Shown here piece by piece: positions 14,801 through 29,800 of a DNA stretch of 64,000 nt. Numbering within the stretch: position 1 is the first letter of the stretch; each line of letters begins with the position of its first letter. The stretch is from Takifugu bimaculatus (Eukaryota; Chordata; Actinopteri; Tetraodontiformes; Tetraodontidae), in assembly GCA_004026145.2 (NCBI GenBank), contig CP034995.1, positions 7,600,387 through 7,664,386 on the forward strand, given 5' to 3'. The notes below the pieces were generated by a model. The model saw only the letters and a program-made list of their open reading frames with translations, ran no database searches and was not told the DNA's origin. The position numbers and the translations under genes were made by a program.

Positions 14801-17800
14801 GGAAAAAACCTGCTTCGTTACAAAAAACCGTTACAATAATTGTGTGCTTGGCTCTTTAAAAGATGCGTTTGTATACCTCCCTCAAGCGTGTCCACTTGTG
14901 ATATTTTGCAGGCAGCTGTAATCTCATGAGACATCATGTTGATTTTTGAAAAGTTCTGGTGCGTACAGCATAATTTAAACTTCAGACTTTATTCACGCTC
15001 ACCCCTTTACCCCTCAGTGCCTTCAAATTAAAAGGCACGCTTTCCGTTTTCTGCTGGATGCATCACCCGCTGGCAGATCCTTCAGGGTGGCTGAGCTCAT
15101 CTAGGTGACTGACAGGTTTAAGAGAATAAAAGAAGGCGGCTGACAGCTTGGAAATCGCAATAGGCTCGCTGTTACAAGGTGAACATTTCCATGTTCTAAC
15201 ACTTAACCTCCTAAATAAGGTTTACATTAACTCCCTTTAACGTGGACTGATTGAGTGTTTGCAAACCCATACAACCATGCAGATGTATCTTTGGATCGCA
15301 GGACGTCATTGACTTCACAATCCATGTTTGAGCGGTGTGTATTTGTGTGTAGGAGGGTCTGAGGCAGCGTGAACGTGGGAGAAGCAGACTGCAGCAAAGT
15401 CTGAACTGAATCAGCTTCTAACACCTTCACAGGGTTCAGCACACCAACATCCTTTAAACCACTCGCTGAAGCTCAGAGAACCCGTAATGTGAATTAGAAA
15501 AAGCGATTTCCTATAAACTTCCCACCAGATGAGTCTGTTTAGAGCTGCGCACCAACACGGAACAGGAGTGGGGAGCTTTGACAGGGTTCTCATCTTTTTG
15601 AGAAGCGGTTTGGGTTTTGCGGTCGCTGAGCGTGGCCCCTGTTTCGCAGCAGGTGACAGGTTTCCAACAAAGCCGCCGTCCTGTAACAGCCTGACAGATT
15701 TCACCTAGATTCAGCAGACATGGCAACCACCTACTGTATCAGCCCCTGCCAATTACGACTACAGAGCCGTGGTTACGTATTGCTTTTAGAATCAGGTCGA
15801 TGATAATTCTGTTTTACTACAGTTTGGATGTTTGATCTAAAAAGTTTCTTTTGGTTTATTTTGTGACTCGGCTGATTCCACCCCCCCTTTCCCTTCCCTC
15901 CTATTTGCTCCTATAAAGAGAGAAGAGCGACATCAGCAATATATCCACAGTGTGTCTGTTTGTCTATAAAAGCAGCAGTATCCATATCCAATATTTGTGT
16001 GTGGGTGTGTGTACAAGGAGGAATAACTGTGCTTGTCAGACCTATCCAAGGTTCCCTGCCCCTTCTGCCCTTCATGATATGAAACATTTATGGCTCTTGA
16101 TCCGCGCGGCTCCATGTAACCTTTTAAATCTTTGCGGCAACGGCTCTCTCAGCCCAGATATTGTCCATCTGAACGGCCTCTTTTGCTCTAAATTGTCATC
16201 TAACCGCAACATGGAGCCCAAGAACTTCTGCTTGGGTGGTTCTCATGTACAAGTGCTCAAGTCTTGTTCCTCTCCGTGGTGTTTGGAGTCGCCTCCGGCT
16301 GTGTAGCTGTGCATGTTTGGACACTGTGAATGTGGACAGCTTGACATGCGACACGACGATCGTTCCACACGCACCACTGACAAAAGTGGTGAGAGCGAGA
16401 GCAAACTGTGCTCGTTTTTCAGATTTGTGCACGTGCACTCGCAGACTTTGTGGTTATTAATCAATTTGCGATACCAGTCAAATGAGGTTGCTGGCCCCCA
16501 CTCTGCCTGTAATCCCACAACACTTCACACAAGAGCCTCCACTTTTGACGTGTCACCAGCAACGATCACATGGTTTGACATCGGACGTTATATGTCAACT
16601 TTATGTTCGACAGATCCCTTTTTGTCACTGCTCCGTCTCCAGTTAATAAGATCATCATTAATCATAAGAGCCCTCCTGGTGTTTTCTCACTCACCCCTTC
16701 AATTTGGCCTTTTCTTCACACAAGAACATATCGAAGCAAATATCCTATCCCCCATAACATAAGTCGAGCCGTTGTTCCTGGAAAAAAACAAGCCGTCCTA
16801 TTTTTCAGATGTTCTATTGAGTTATCAATTCTGGAGATGTCCTGGTTGATGGTATTAAAAACAAAACAAGAAAACATTAACTGCAACTCATAAAAATGTT
16901 GTTAGTATTTGATCAGACATGGGGGCACTCGAAAAATACATTTGTAACCTGATATAAAAAACCTCTATGAAAAATGAGCTGGTAAAAGTCACTTAAACAC
17001 ACTCTGAGGGGAGTCTGAACAGCCCAGCAGCCCGTTGAGCTCCCTCCAGTAATAATTGAAACGTGTTTTTTTTCCCTTCCAAACTCCAACGGGCCAGGCT
17101 TTCCGCTCTCATTGCCTGAGACCTGGAAAATTCACACCTCTCCTTCCAGACTTTACGATAACTGTGGGTGTATAATTGCGTTCTGTGCACTGATGTTGAC
17201 ATCAAACCGAGTTGTTCACCCTGCTAATAAAACCTGAGGATTGTGGCTAAACTATGGAGGAATGGTAATTGTTTCATCATCTGCCACGGGTCTAAAGGGT
17301 TCTCGGCCATTTTCATGTGCAGCCATGACAGTTTTGTCCAATAACTTGAAGCTGTGCGACCCACAACGCCTAAAGGTGGGTTTTGGAAGGGCTCAGGCAG
17401 CACTCGTCCAGGTCGGTTTGGCTTGCTCTGCTTCATCTGGGAGGCACAACAATAATTCTGCGTGATTAAAGTGGTTTATTTGTTTCTGTGTAAATGTTGA
17501 CGCCAGCCCCGGCCAAATTTCACCTGGCTCATCACACACATTTTCATATCGGTCTCGTTTGGGAATTAAACACCGCAGCTCAGAATGGAGAAGGATTAGA
17601 GGTAAAGGAAAACCTTAATAGCTCTGTTGACTTTTTTCATGCAGTTTTTCCTCCTGTTACGTCATGACGATGACGTCTGCTGTGAGAAAAGGTGGCGCAG
17701 ACTTTAGATTCTAGAGCCTCATATATATTCTGTCCGCCAAACCTCTTCCACTTTTTGTCTCACTCATTTCTGCAATATGCTAATGAGCCCCACAGACAGC

Positions 17801-20800
17801 TACCTGCGCAACCCAAAAGTTGAATATCAAAGAAAATAAAATTATGGCTCTGCAGAAGTGTGACACCAATGAAGGTGGATTCCTCTGCATTTTAAGATGG
17901 AAGCCGTCCTGTTTCACAGCACTGTTCTCCTTAAAAGGCAAAGGAAGCACGTCGCACTCCTCCAAAGCTGCAGTTTTATTCTCTTTGATTTTTAACCCTT
18001 GATTAAGAGGGTGTGATGTGGAGGAACCTGACTTAGAAAATTCCGAGCTCCTCTTGATGGGGAATTGTTGCGGCCCTTAATTGCTCCTTCATTAGCACGA
18101 CAAGTTTAACAAATTCAAGGACAAAGTAGTACCGTTGCTTTTGTTTTTCAGGCTTTGTGTCTGAAATTGTATTTCCTCCGAGGGGACTGCAGTCTGCCAG
18201 GTTGTGTGTCTGGTATTATTGTGCTCGGGTGTTGTGATGTGTACATAGCACCAGCCTTCCTTCCCATACATTGGTGTCTGTGTGGGACAACAGCGACAAG
18301 TCATAGCTGCTTTTTCACTGAGCATTTGTCATTTGTCCTTTTCATTTCACCCCATTTATTACTATCACTTCAGAGTTTTCTCACTGCTCCCTTTTTTCCC
18401 CTTTTATAAAAAAAGCTTTGGCTTCTTGAGTGGCTTAAAACACAGTTTTGTAAGTAATGGCCAATACTTGCAAATGCTGACCTCTTCTCTTCATTTATTT
18501 TCCAAGAAGCCCATTGATGTCACAGGGGAGATACCAGTGGCCCTCGCTTTAATTTCTTTTTTGACCTGACCCCTTCAAACTTGAAATGATTCAGTCGCGT
18601 GGGTGGCTGCAGGATATGTTAATTCAACACCAGGCAGATAATGCCATTATTATCCTTTACTAAAATGCCACGATCCATGGTTACCTTATTCATCAAACCT
18701 CCTCCTCACGCCTCGCATCTGCCCGGGCCAGGGATGGGGCTCGCGCTCTACCGTTTCAAGGGGAGGAAGAAAAAGGAGGAAAAAACTATTGAGGGGACGG
18801 CCGCACAATAACGCAGATCTCCTTAGCAATGCGTCACTGCCCAAGAGGTATTTGTCGACTCCAAGTTCACCACCTCGCATTAAACATTTGCTCAATTGAG
18901 CCGGGTTTGAAGAGACATTTTCCTCTTGACACATGACCGACATTATTCAGTTATCTGCTATGGTTAGCCTTTATATATATCCAAGAATATCCGGCTTAGC
19001 TGCTGCAGCTTTGACCTGACGTATTATTTGTGCCAAAGACGATTGCATTATTTTGCCTCATGGGTACGACAAAACAGCAAAAGAAGCATGTTTGTCTGGC
19101 CAAAGATGCCTTTAAACTGAAGTTGGTTTGAAATAAAGCGTATTCCACCGCAAAAGTACTTTGGTTTTGATAAGCGGGAGCGCCAGGCGTGGGGGTGGGG
19201 TTTGTGGTTAATACTTTACAAACTGGCAGAAGGAGAACGACAAAGGAGACCACAACCTATTCAAAGGACACAGTGCAGCTCGTCCCGCATGCCAAGCATT
19301 CCAGCGCGCCGTGTAAAGGTTGATCCGGCCGCAGACCTCTCCCATGTGGGCCGCCTTAAACACACAGAGACGGAGCTGGGACCGCTCCCTCTGATCTGCC
19401 ACGCGGTGTTTGAATTGCACCGCGGGTGTCAAGTCCCTCAACGTCTTCTCTAACCTCATTTTAGCCCAAAGTCCCGGGATTTATTGTGTAGGATTACTGT
19501 GCGAAAACCTATTAGGATTTTAGGATCGCGGAGAAAGTGTCGCGCCACGTCTGAGTTTATGTCTAATGTTACTCGCTGCATGGCTCGCGCATTGTGGCAG
19601 GTTTTAGCGGCGTCCTACTGCCAAGATGTGCTTTCAGTTACAAGCTCCAAAATTCCTCCCGGTGCCAGGTCACTCTGTAATTACAGGTGTAAGCTGGGAG
19701 TGTGTGGAAAGCTTCCAGATTTCCTTCCTCCATTACCTGTGAATAACACCCTTCCCACGACCTTTCATTACCTCTCCTGGGTCTGTGATCTAATGCCAGT
19801 GTCTTGTGGGGTCAAAAGGGTCGAACGCACAAATGAAAGTCAGGTATTACCTAAATTGTTCAGAGTTAAATATATAATAAACTTTAAAAGGAGGACAATG
19901 TCATGTTGTGGCACGCGTAGACGCTGGGAACCCAGAGTTAAATTCAAAGTGCTCATATTTTTATGCAGTTTTATGTCTCTATTTGTTCCCATGCACAACA
20001 ATTCAAAAATATTTGGTCAGAAATGCGGTTTTGTTTTTAGCACTCTGCTCTCAGTTTGACCAAATTACCTAAACAGGCACCTCTTTGTCACAGTCGGCTA
20101 ATGAATAAGTTGTTTACAATAGTGCACATCCCCTGTAACAGCAGTTATTGTCCACATTTTAAGCCTCAGCTGCCATCTTCAGGTGGTGAATTATATTGTT
20201 ATTTTTAAGAAGCTACAGGTGCAACCTCCATTTACCTGCTGTACTGAAATGCAAATATTGGCATGTTCTCTGCGCACAAAGGGGCAGGTGCAGCAGATGC
20301 ATTCACTCTGCTGCTGTATAGATCGTAATGGCCGACTCCCTTTTCCTCCCCTGGTCTATTCACGGGGATTTCAAGCTTTAAATGCAGCACAGCCGAGAGA
20401 ATATAATTGAAGGATTCCGAGTTAATTGTCTACCAGAAATTCCACAATTCCATTTTTCTTTATTACTCAACACTAGTTGCGGGGCATGCGAAATAATGCA
20501 AAAGAAGATGCGAATATTTTGGCTCTAGTTCTTTAAGGCTGCATCTCCAGTGAAGTTTAATTCCAGAGGGTTTCACGAGCGAGGATTACGCATACACTGA
20601 ATATTAAGGGGGAGTCCCTTATGGTTCCTGTAACAAGTGACGGACCCCTCCTCGCTCAAGTACGCCCCCACTTCCCTGCTGCCTCTTCGGGTACGCGTCC
20701 TGTCCTGTTCCCCGCCGTCCGGCTCACCGAGGAGACGCCGCGCACGGCGCCGTGCGCCGGACTGCACCATTCCTGCCGCCTCCACCAGGGAGGCTGTAAT

Positions 20801-23800
20801 CTGATCCCGTTTAGAAGCGCCTGTGAAGAGGAAGAGGGCACTGCTCTGCGCGCTGACGCGCTCTCATCCACTCCGCCCCTTTCTCTCCCCTCGCCTCTCT
20901 CTTTCCTCCCTCATCTGTTTCATTCCCCGCTCGGTGAGGCTTCTCGGTGGCGCACACGCCTCCGGGACCGTCGTATCGCATTGTTCACCCGTCGACCGAG
21001 CCCCCGTTGGGTCGCCTCTACGCGGCTGAGTTTGTTAGAATTCTCGGTGTCGGTTTCCACCCAACGAATGCCTTTGCCGGAGAAATCTACCGCATGCACA
21101 CCAGAGCGGTGACGTGCCCGAGCATGTTCACATTAGGGACGGATTTACCTGCGAGTACGCTGCCCTCACATCGTCACCGCGGTCTCCCCAGCGCGCACTC
21201 CTAGTTGGACTTTACCGATTGTCACCGAAGAGGAAAAGGGAAAACACCGAAGTTCAAGGATGGGGTTCTACGGCACTTTAAAGATGATTTTCTACAAAGT
21301 AAGTAGGATCATCGCCGGCGATGATCCGCCCGTGTCACCTCTAACACATCTCCCGTCTCGTTTTATCCGTCTTCGCTTCGCGTCGCCCTGCTTATCTTTG
21401 ACGCGCCGCTTACGGCAGATTTTGCCGCGACTGCGGAGGATGCGGAGCGGTGGAACAGCCCCCCGGAGACGCCGCTTTAATTGCCCGTGCATATATGGCG
21501 CTCCGCCGCCGTACAACGGCCGCTGCGTTAGGATGAAACGTCGTGATTTGACGCACGATCCCTTTATTGCAACTTCATCTGTTTAAAGAGCCGCCGTCGC
21601 TGCGCGATTTGCGAACGAGGTTACTGCTGTGGCACATATGGCAATTTAATTCCGCAACGCTGGATAAAAATCTGTTTATATTTCTCATGCTTTGCGCATT
21701 CAAAGGGCTGGCTGGGGACCTTATTATGCTTCTCTGTCGGCTTCACGCTCCTTGCACCTGTGTAGCTCCAGTCCTCCCATCCTTTTACATGCTCTGTCTT
21801 TCTACCAATTTGGCCAGTCGGTGTTAGGAACGTGCACATTTCCACTTTTCTAAAGATCTGCTCTGTCCAGGGTTAAAAAGCAGCCGTGCCCCCCCTTTGA
21901 TCCTCCCTCTTGTGCAGGTTTATTATGATTCGACGTTATGCAGCAGTGGTTACTGACCAGAGGAGCTGCACGGCATGCTTGCGTGTGATCAGGCTGCCGT
22001 TGCCTGTTGAAGGAGCCTGTCCCCTGACACTGTTCTCTGGCCCCAGGCTCCAGCCTCAAATAATGGGTCACTGTGTCAGACTGCAGGAGGTCGAATATCC
22101 TTAAGGATGTTCATTGTATCATGCCGACCGGCAGCCATAAGATCACGCTGCCTCATTTGAATATGGAGAGTAGTAACAAAAATGGGGAAAACATCCGGCA
22201 AAAAAAAAAAAAAAATCCGATTCTGACCACTTTTTACAGTGTTGAAGCGTTTACTCGGGTACCTCTAGTCATTAGCTGGAAACGTCTCTGGGTGGATGTT
22301 GATTGAAAGGAACTGCAACTCATTTGTATTCTCCATCCATTTTGCGGATGTGCTCCTACTAAATTATGGGGATTTTGACGCCAGCCCCTTGAGTCTCTTC
22401 ATTAACGCCGCTGACAGAAACAGAAACAGAGCCTGAATTATTGAAACACGCACTTGTGGGTTAGCTGGGTGTCATTTCTGCTCCTTCCCCATCCTGCAGC
22501 AGTTAAAACAGAGGAGCTGGGTGTCGCTGATTGATGCACAGTTCCTGTTGCTGCTCCAAATGGTTTGAAAAATGCGATTGTTATAAAGTGAGGAGGCTGA
22601 AGGATTTAGTGTGTTTGGGGGGAGAATCCCATGCTGCAAGAGTTGTGGCTGTCCATAAAATAGCATTAACTCCCCGTCTCATCCATCTGTCATTCTTTTG
22701 GGCTGATAGGAAGGCGGAAGCCAAGAGGAAGGAGGGAAGGACTGATTACAAGTGTAGTGATTAGCAATTTTCTCTGGTTACTTTTTCCCAGGCTGAAACA
22801 CAAGGAGATGCCCGGTTACACGTTTTTGTTTTTTTCCTTGAGGTTTTTCCTACTAGTGGACACACTTAAAGCCAGCCACCCCCCACCCCCACCCCTTTGC
22901 CTTCTTCCTCGCACACATCCAACACACGCACACACACACACACACGCACACACACACGGGCGCTCCCTGGCTACTGAACTGCCATTGCAGTGAGATCACT
23001 GCTTTGAAAACAAGGCACTCGAGTCTAAGACCTGGAAAGTCTTACAAGGCCTTTTTTGAAATTTTAATTGGCGAGCTAACAGGCTGTGAAATACACAATA
23101 CAAAATGGTTGAAAGCATGTTGTGTACCTGTAAGGATTTGTTTTGTTTTGCCACTCCAAAGTTAGCAGTGTTTAACATATATTATTAATAAGAAAAGATT
23201 TTAAAAAAAACATCAGAAAAACTCTTCTATTGATCCACCGGTTCTGGAAATAGGGAAAAAACAACAACAGTCTTTTCTCCAAGCATGGCACACATTGGCA
23301 TGCCAGTCATGTGCACACGCCTGTAGAAACCTACCCTGATTGTGTCCATTGTTTGGGTTCAGCGGTTTAGTCTGTAGTCCAAACAAAGGTCAGGCTCCCG
23401 TGTGCAGTTGGTAATATCCTACTTGCCATTCAGCTTTTCTAATTTGTTTTTTCCCTTTTCAGTCAGTATTGTTTTGATAGATAATAATACGTACATAAGC
23501 ATCTGCCTCAGGCTGAAAACACCCAGAAGACCGGCTCGCGCTCGTCAACTTGTTTATTTTGCTCTTAAATTACCAGGCAGACGTATAATCATGCCAGGTT
23601 GAAGCCAGACAGCGCGGAGTCAAACGTCCACTTGTGTGCTTTCCTGTGGAAGGTACACCACGGTTACAGGCCAATTACATGGATCACAACAGAACTGTTT
23701 GTCCCAAATGTGGGCGAATGTTTCAAAGCCTCTTGATTATCAGTCCCCAGCAGCAGGAGAGAATTGCCCAGTACAGGTCGTGTCTCTCCGCACCAAAGAT

Positions 23801-26800
23801 CCGACCCTTCCACAGACGAGCTTTTAAGAAATTCGTGTATGTTTTTCACGCAAAATTCGATCTTTGGACTTTGAGTCTGAGTGAATGTGATCCACCCTCC
23901 CTAAACTTTGATGCAAATCCGAAATAATAAAAAGAAACAAAAGGGAGCGGTTCACGATGAATATTTTATTTTGGCCAGATGATTTAGTATTCGGTTTGTT
24001 GCTCTTGACAGACTGACGATGAGATGGGCATCGCTTCTGAGTATAGAGGGGGGCCTTGACTACAGAGTGGCAGGCATGGGGTGAAGAGAACCGGCGTGCC
24101 CAGACTAACACAGGGTCCTTTGTGTCAGCCGCAGCGTATGTGCTAAAGGAGACAGGATGGTGTGTGCTCACTCAGGTGATGAAGACTGATAAAGAACTGA
24201 CGTTTTTTTGCTTTCCTTTCCGCACTGTCGGTGTGAATCAAAACTCGGTGCCAGAGAATTCGCAACGTGCCCTCTCCAAATGGAACAGTGAGCTTTGTGT
24301 CCACGAACATTCTGCATGCTTCAGAGATTTAGGTGTGAACGTTTGATTGCCTACGGATATTATGGCGTGTGTGCCTGCAGAGGGATCACTGTTATCACTA
24401 CTCGTGTGCATGGAAAATCAAGATTATGATTATGAGGCTGCCTCTTCCCTGTATCCTACTATCTCATAATTTAGAGCCGCATCTTCAGGTAGAGCTTTTC
24501 TTTCTCGCAGAACATGTTCATAAATTGATTATTAGGCCTAGTTATTAAAGTTTAATACCCTATTTGCATAGAGCAGTTATAAAACTGAATTTAAGATCCC
24601 GGTCAAGCCTGTTAACAACAATTTTAAGCTTGTTTCTGAAAACTGAAATGTGGCTTTTGCCTTGAAATAGAAGAGACGTGGAAAAACATTGTCACCCTCA
24701 TTGTTTCTCGTTTCAGATGAAGAGAAAGTTGGACCATGGCCCCGAGGTCCGATCTTTCCCTTCAGGAAAAAAGCCCTGCAAAGGCCCGGAGTATTCCAGG
24801 TAAACAGCTTAAGTTGGACGCTCAGACACGTGTCGTCTGTCTAGACAGAGAGTGGTGCTTCAGGTCACATCACATCCGCTGCGCTCCACCAGCATTTCCA
24901 GATGTTTCTCCCACCTTGAATATTTAATGCCCACGTTCGCGTGTAGCCACTTTAAACTCCAGACCAAAACAAGCACTTAACTGTAAACGTTGCCATGTAA
25001 CCCACTCCCTCTCACTTTCCTCTGCCATTAAAAATGAATCAATCATGAAATGGACTCTCAGCATTACCTTTTGCCGTCAGTGAGCGGAATTTGGAGCACT
25101 GATGATGCTCTCGGGATCTCAATTGTCTTGTCTGAAAAGTGTTTTGAACGATTTCCCTTCAATTACAGCCCAACAGGAATTGTCCCGTGTCCAGCCACAC
25201 CCACCACATTTGGCCACATCAGAACAGCCAACGGTCAGGGGCAACAGAGACGACGCATCACCTCAATCCAGCCACCCACAGGTCTCCAAGAATGGCTCCG
25301 AACATTTCAGGTAAGCACAGGGAGCTCTTACTTCTCCTGTCCCGGGAGGAGGGGGGTCGTCTCCCTGGAAACCTCAAGCAAAACCACATCCAAAAGCAGA
25401 TGTTGCGCCCAATCAATGTTCACTTAGTCTAGCAGATAATTGGAGCCTTGTTGTTCTGGCCCACCACATTACCATAAGCACTGTAGCGTGGAATTGGAAT
25501 TAGCCGTACCTGTTCAGACTAAAAACGCGAGTATGAGGTCGCCATGTGCTTCTTTGATCATGTGCGTTAAAAATAGCCCCTGCCCTCTGTGTGCCACTGT
25601 AGTTATTATGTCATTTTTAATTGCTATTGCTAACAATTTTTTTAATGCTGTGCAATTTCTTTTTAAAAATTACAATAGAAGACATAATTTTGATCAAGAA
25701 GAAAATTATCCCTTTCAGATTGACTTTAATACATAATCATAGCCTGCTGTCATGAAGGGTTTGAATTAAAGAATTTCCAAATTGAAGAAGACTGCACATC
25801 ATTTCAATATTTGGTGCTTTGTTTCCTTATACTAGAGTAACTGGGCAAGCGCGTCACACCCTTGTTTGTTTTCTGCACATTATCCCTCAGGCCTGACCTG
25901 CTGCTGTGACGCTACTGTCTTTCTTAAGCAGCCAAACCCAAAATGCACATTCTATAAATTCCCCTGTCCAGTCTTAGCCTGCCGTTCCTGTTCACAGCGC
26001 GATGAAACAGCATGTTGTTGTAGCTAAATGAGACGGTTTCCCACGGAATCCTGCTGACTGTTGGAGTTATTTTGAGATCTTAAATGATGAACACAAGGAC
26101 ACACAGACTCATGCCAAAGTCAAATGCTGCTTTTAAGGAAGAGCATGAGATTTTTAGGGAAAGTGCCTGTTCGCTGTTGTAAAGAAAGTTGGATTATGGG
26201 AGCAACTCATTTCCCTGGAAAAAATATTAAACCATGGTGGTTTTTCTTAACTGTCAAGACCTCAGAACTTAGCTTCCAGCCTATTTAATGATTTGAAATG
26301 AATGTTAAACATGAATCAGGTTTTATCTGCGCAACAATACTTTTATGTTAGCATATTATGCCTTCGGCCCCATTCTTTATACCACTCGTGTCACAGTTAT
26401 ACCTGAATAAACAAAATATACTGTAACGTCAACACATACCATACAGACAAATGTATATAAGGAAGAAAGGCCGGGGACGTTATTATGAAAAGATGAGTCA
26501 AATTTCAGTCTCTTAGTAGCTCACAAATCTCCTTCAATCTGTTTTTTTTTTTACTGCCTTACTTAAGACTAAAGATTTCTCCCTGAAATTAAGTTGGGGT
26601 TTTATCAGCTGATACTCTGACTTTCCTGTGAATTTTTATAAGCTGCCTGTCACGACGATTAGCCGATCTAAAGATTAAGGGTTCCGCAGCACCTGAGCCC
26701 AGCCCTTTTCTCTGCGTGTTTGGGGATCAGCACCGTGATACCAAATGTTTGACACTTGTAGTTGCTCTCGCAGTCATCCTTGGGGCGAGGTGGTGCTGTC

Positions 26801-29800
26801 TTTTTTTAATTGCACAAGTGAATCAGCGGATTAAGATATCTTCAGAAGCGCTTTTAGGTTTAAAACGTCCCTGACTGACTTGTGTTTAGAGATGAGATGG
26901 CTGAAACATTTTAAGGGGAAAAAAAGACAACTTCTAATTACTGAACATTAAAATTTACAAGGCATCTATTTGAAAGTGCCATGAATAGGAACTAAAAGTC
27001 TAATTTCAGATTCCAATTTCAGGTTGTGAAACTTTAGTGTTTTTGGTTTAGGAATTCTGTTGTGATGATAGTAATCTGCGGCTGGAAATTGATGTGACGC
27101 GCAAGTAGCCGCCGTGCTCCTCGCAGTCGTATGCAGAAGGTCTCCACACCCTCTGATTACATCCAGACCCATCACTCCTGGCGATGGCTTTTAGCTGCCA
27201 AATTACAGGTAGTTTGCGTGTGGCAGATTTTCCCACCCCACCTCGAAGCCTGTAATCACTGATAGATTTCAGCGCTCCGCTGAGAAAAACAACTGTGGCC
27301 GCTCGGGTGCAATGTGCGGAGGAGCTTTCCTGAACGCTCGAGCAGGAGAAACAAGCGCGCCCGTTGTTAATGGAATTTGATTCAGGGTGTTTACATCTCC
27401 TGCTAATCTGTTTGTTGGAAATGGGCAGGTGTCTGGAGCAGCTCGATGAGGGAACGTCAGTGCTGGACACACTGAACACGGGTCTGTGTAGCTGCCACGC
27501 CTCAGTGAAGCACCGCTGTAGTAAAGTGTCACAACACCGTCCAGCCACTCTAGCTGCCCATTTACAGCTGTTTTGGGTGCATCTGCCCAGATGTGGAGCT
27601 GATATTTCGGTTTTGCCACCTTTGATAGCAAAGTTGCCACAGGGCAGAAAGTTGTCCGAAGCTGGTAACAAATAAGGAAAAGGTGTCAGAATAAACTGTT
27701 TGAAATGTGTTTGTGTGCAGGTGAGGAGCCCGTTGGAGACCTCTCGTCCCTCACTAGTGTATTCCAAGATCCGAGCTTTATATCTGCTGGGTTTGTGCCC
27801 CGTGACTCTGACCAATCACTTCTCTTTTCCAGAGTTGGACCGGCCCGGAGAAGCTGCTGGCGTTGGACGAGTTGATCGACAGCTGCGAGCCCACGCAAGT
27901 CAAGCACATGATGCAGGTGATCGAACCGCAGTTTCAGCGAGACTTCATCTCCCTGCTGCCCAAAGAGGTGGGTCCCTACGTCTGCAAATGTGGCATCTTT
28001 ACAACATTACTGCGTCTACGGTGACATTGCATCACATCCTACTGATGAATCACAAAAAACCAGCAATTTAGGGTATCAAGAAATGACATGATATAACAAT
28101 AGTTGCAAAATATGCATGAGTATCCACATTATATAACTTTGTTATTGCTAAAAAATACTGTACCACATTACCCAACACACTGCATCCACTTTTGCATGTA
28201 GTGATGTGCAGGGGGGGGTGGGGGGTTGTGACGGTGTCAAGCATGAGGCAATTGGATGCAAGATTTCAAGGTGTCACTGCCACTCACTTCAAAACCTATA
28301 AGAGAGCTGCATGTGTCCTCTCAGCACAAGAGGCCCCTTTTATTTTCCCTTCCCCTTTTTTTCCTATCCTGTTCCATCCCACGTCTTTTGATAATCCCGT
28401 CTCTTCACTCTGGCAAAGCTGCCGGGTTTATATTGGGTGGTGCTGTCAAGTCATTTTAACAGACAATCCCCCATGGCCGCAGTATAGATACAGTTGAAAG
28501 AGAAACGATGGAGAGGAACCGCAGAAGGGCTGAGTGTTTAAAAGCAATCTTTGAGGTCCATTTATGAAACTTTGAGAGCATCCTCCAGCTTGCTGATGAT
28601 TCCTGCTTTAAATGAGCTTTCAGGTGATGGATTGGTGTTGAGTTCCGTCTGGGGAAAATGGAACCTAGCACATAATATATAGAATGATTATAAAATCATT
28701 TTCCGGTGATTTTGAAGTCTGAAAACATATCTGAAGAAATAACTCCAGTCCAACTTCTACGGCTTGTAGAAAGTCTTAATTTGCTTGAAGAGAAATCGTA
28801 AGGAATTGTCTGATTTTCAGTTAATTCGGTTATTCTGAGCACATTTAACCACTTTAATCTCCCAGTCAACAGGAGCATTGACTCTCAGGGGTGAGATCAA
28901 TTAACTGATCGAGAACATCAGAGAAATAAAAGAAAAGTGTAGAATTAGGACCGACTTGGTTATATGAAACCTTCTGAGCCTGACAACTGCTGCGTATCCT
29001 TTGCCGCTATCATATTATATTGTAACAGAATAAAAGAACAATATTTACCCAAAGGTTACGTGTCATCCTTTTAAATGAACACATGATCCTTCCCCTCCTA
29101 CTGGTTAATCCACCACATCAGTACACATTCGACAGATGTGTGTTGGGCGTTTTCTCCAAATGTATGTTTTTCTCCAGTTAAACTAGTTTTACCCTCAGTT
29201 TGGGATCTATTTACAGGCTTTGACTTGGATACTGAGCTGTATCTGTGTATATTTGAGGCTTTTTTTGAAGAGTGTATATTCTAGTTCTGTGATATAATCA
29301 TTGTCTGCCCCTGTCAGTTAGATTTATGAGATTAATATTGTGTAAGGTTTGCACTGCGCAACTGTTGCTGGGATGTCGGCTTCCATTATCACACTTGAGT
29401 CATTAAACTTGGCCTTTTCCAAGTAGTGTTTATTCTGTATACCTCTGCCGCGCTGAATAAATGGCTCCATTTGTGTCTCCTTTTCCGTTTACACCTCACA
29501 TTCCTTTGTCTTTCAACAGCTGGCTTTGTACGTGCTGTCGTTCCTGGAACCCAAGGACCTCCTCCAGGCAGCCCAGACGTGTCGCTACTGGCGCATTCTA
29601 GCAGAGGACAACCTGCTGTGGAGGGAGAAATGCAGGGAAGAAGGTGAGCCTCAGCTCTCTGCTACAGATGCAGATAAGGAGAAGCGTCAGTGGGCAGCAC
29701 CTGGTTATTTAAAATGAGCTGTTTGTTTAAAACGAAGAGCCTGCGACTCACCTCTGCTCCTGTCTCTCTCATCTCAGGCATCGATGAGCCTCTGCCCCTC

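Larger units (their letters stand above)
3001..20639 (+). other. fbxw7 first intron of the gamma-type transcript (upstream part)
   Basis: About 17.6 kb without a supported exon. Visible contents are a 35-base G run (5845-5879), a 15-bp hairpin (6548-6587), a CTCF-like motif (8559-8573) and A/T-rich stretches near 10060-10130. All open frames here look like chance. Confidence 0.6.

Noticed and set aside
19484..20059. 191-codon open frame on the + strand before the beta-type promoter
   Set aside because: No family resemblance, no supporting splice or promoter context, and composition like the surrounding intron.
27048..27815. 255-codon open frame on the minus strand in an fbxw7 intron
   Set aside because: No recognisable domain and low-complexity Ser/Cys/Arg-rich content. 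A frame of this length is not unexpected by chance in 64 kb.
29644..29777. Alternative splice choices that might restore the fbxw7 frame around the 134-bp intron
   Set aside because: Both sides of the frame change lie inside the same exon and are conserved up to the CCC run, so no donor or acceptor change here would repair it.
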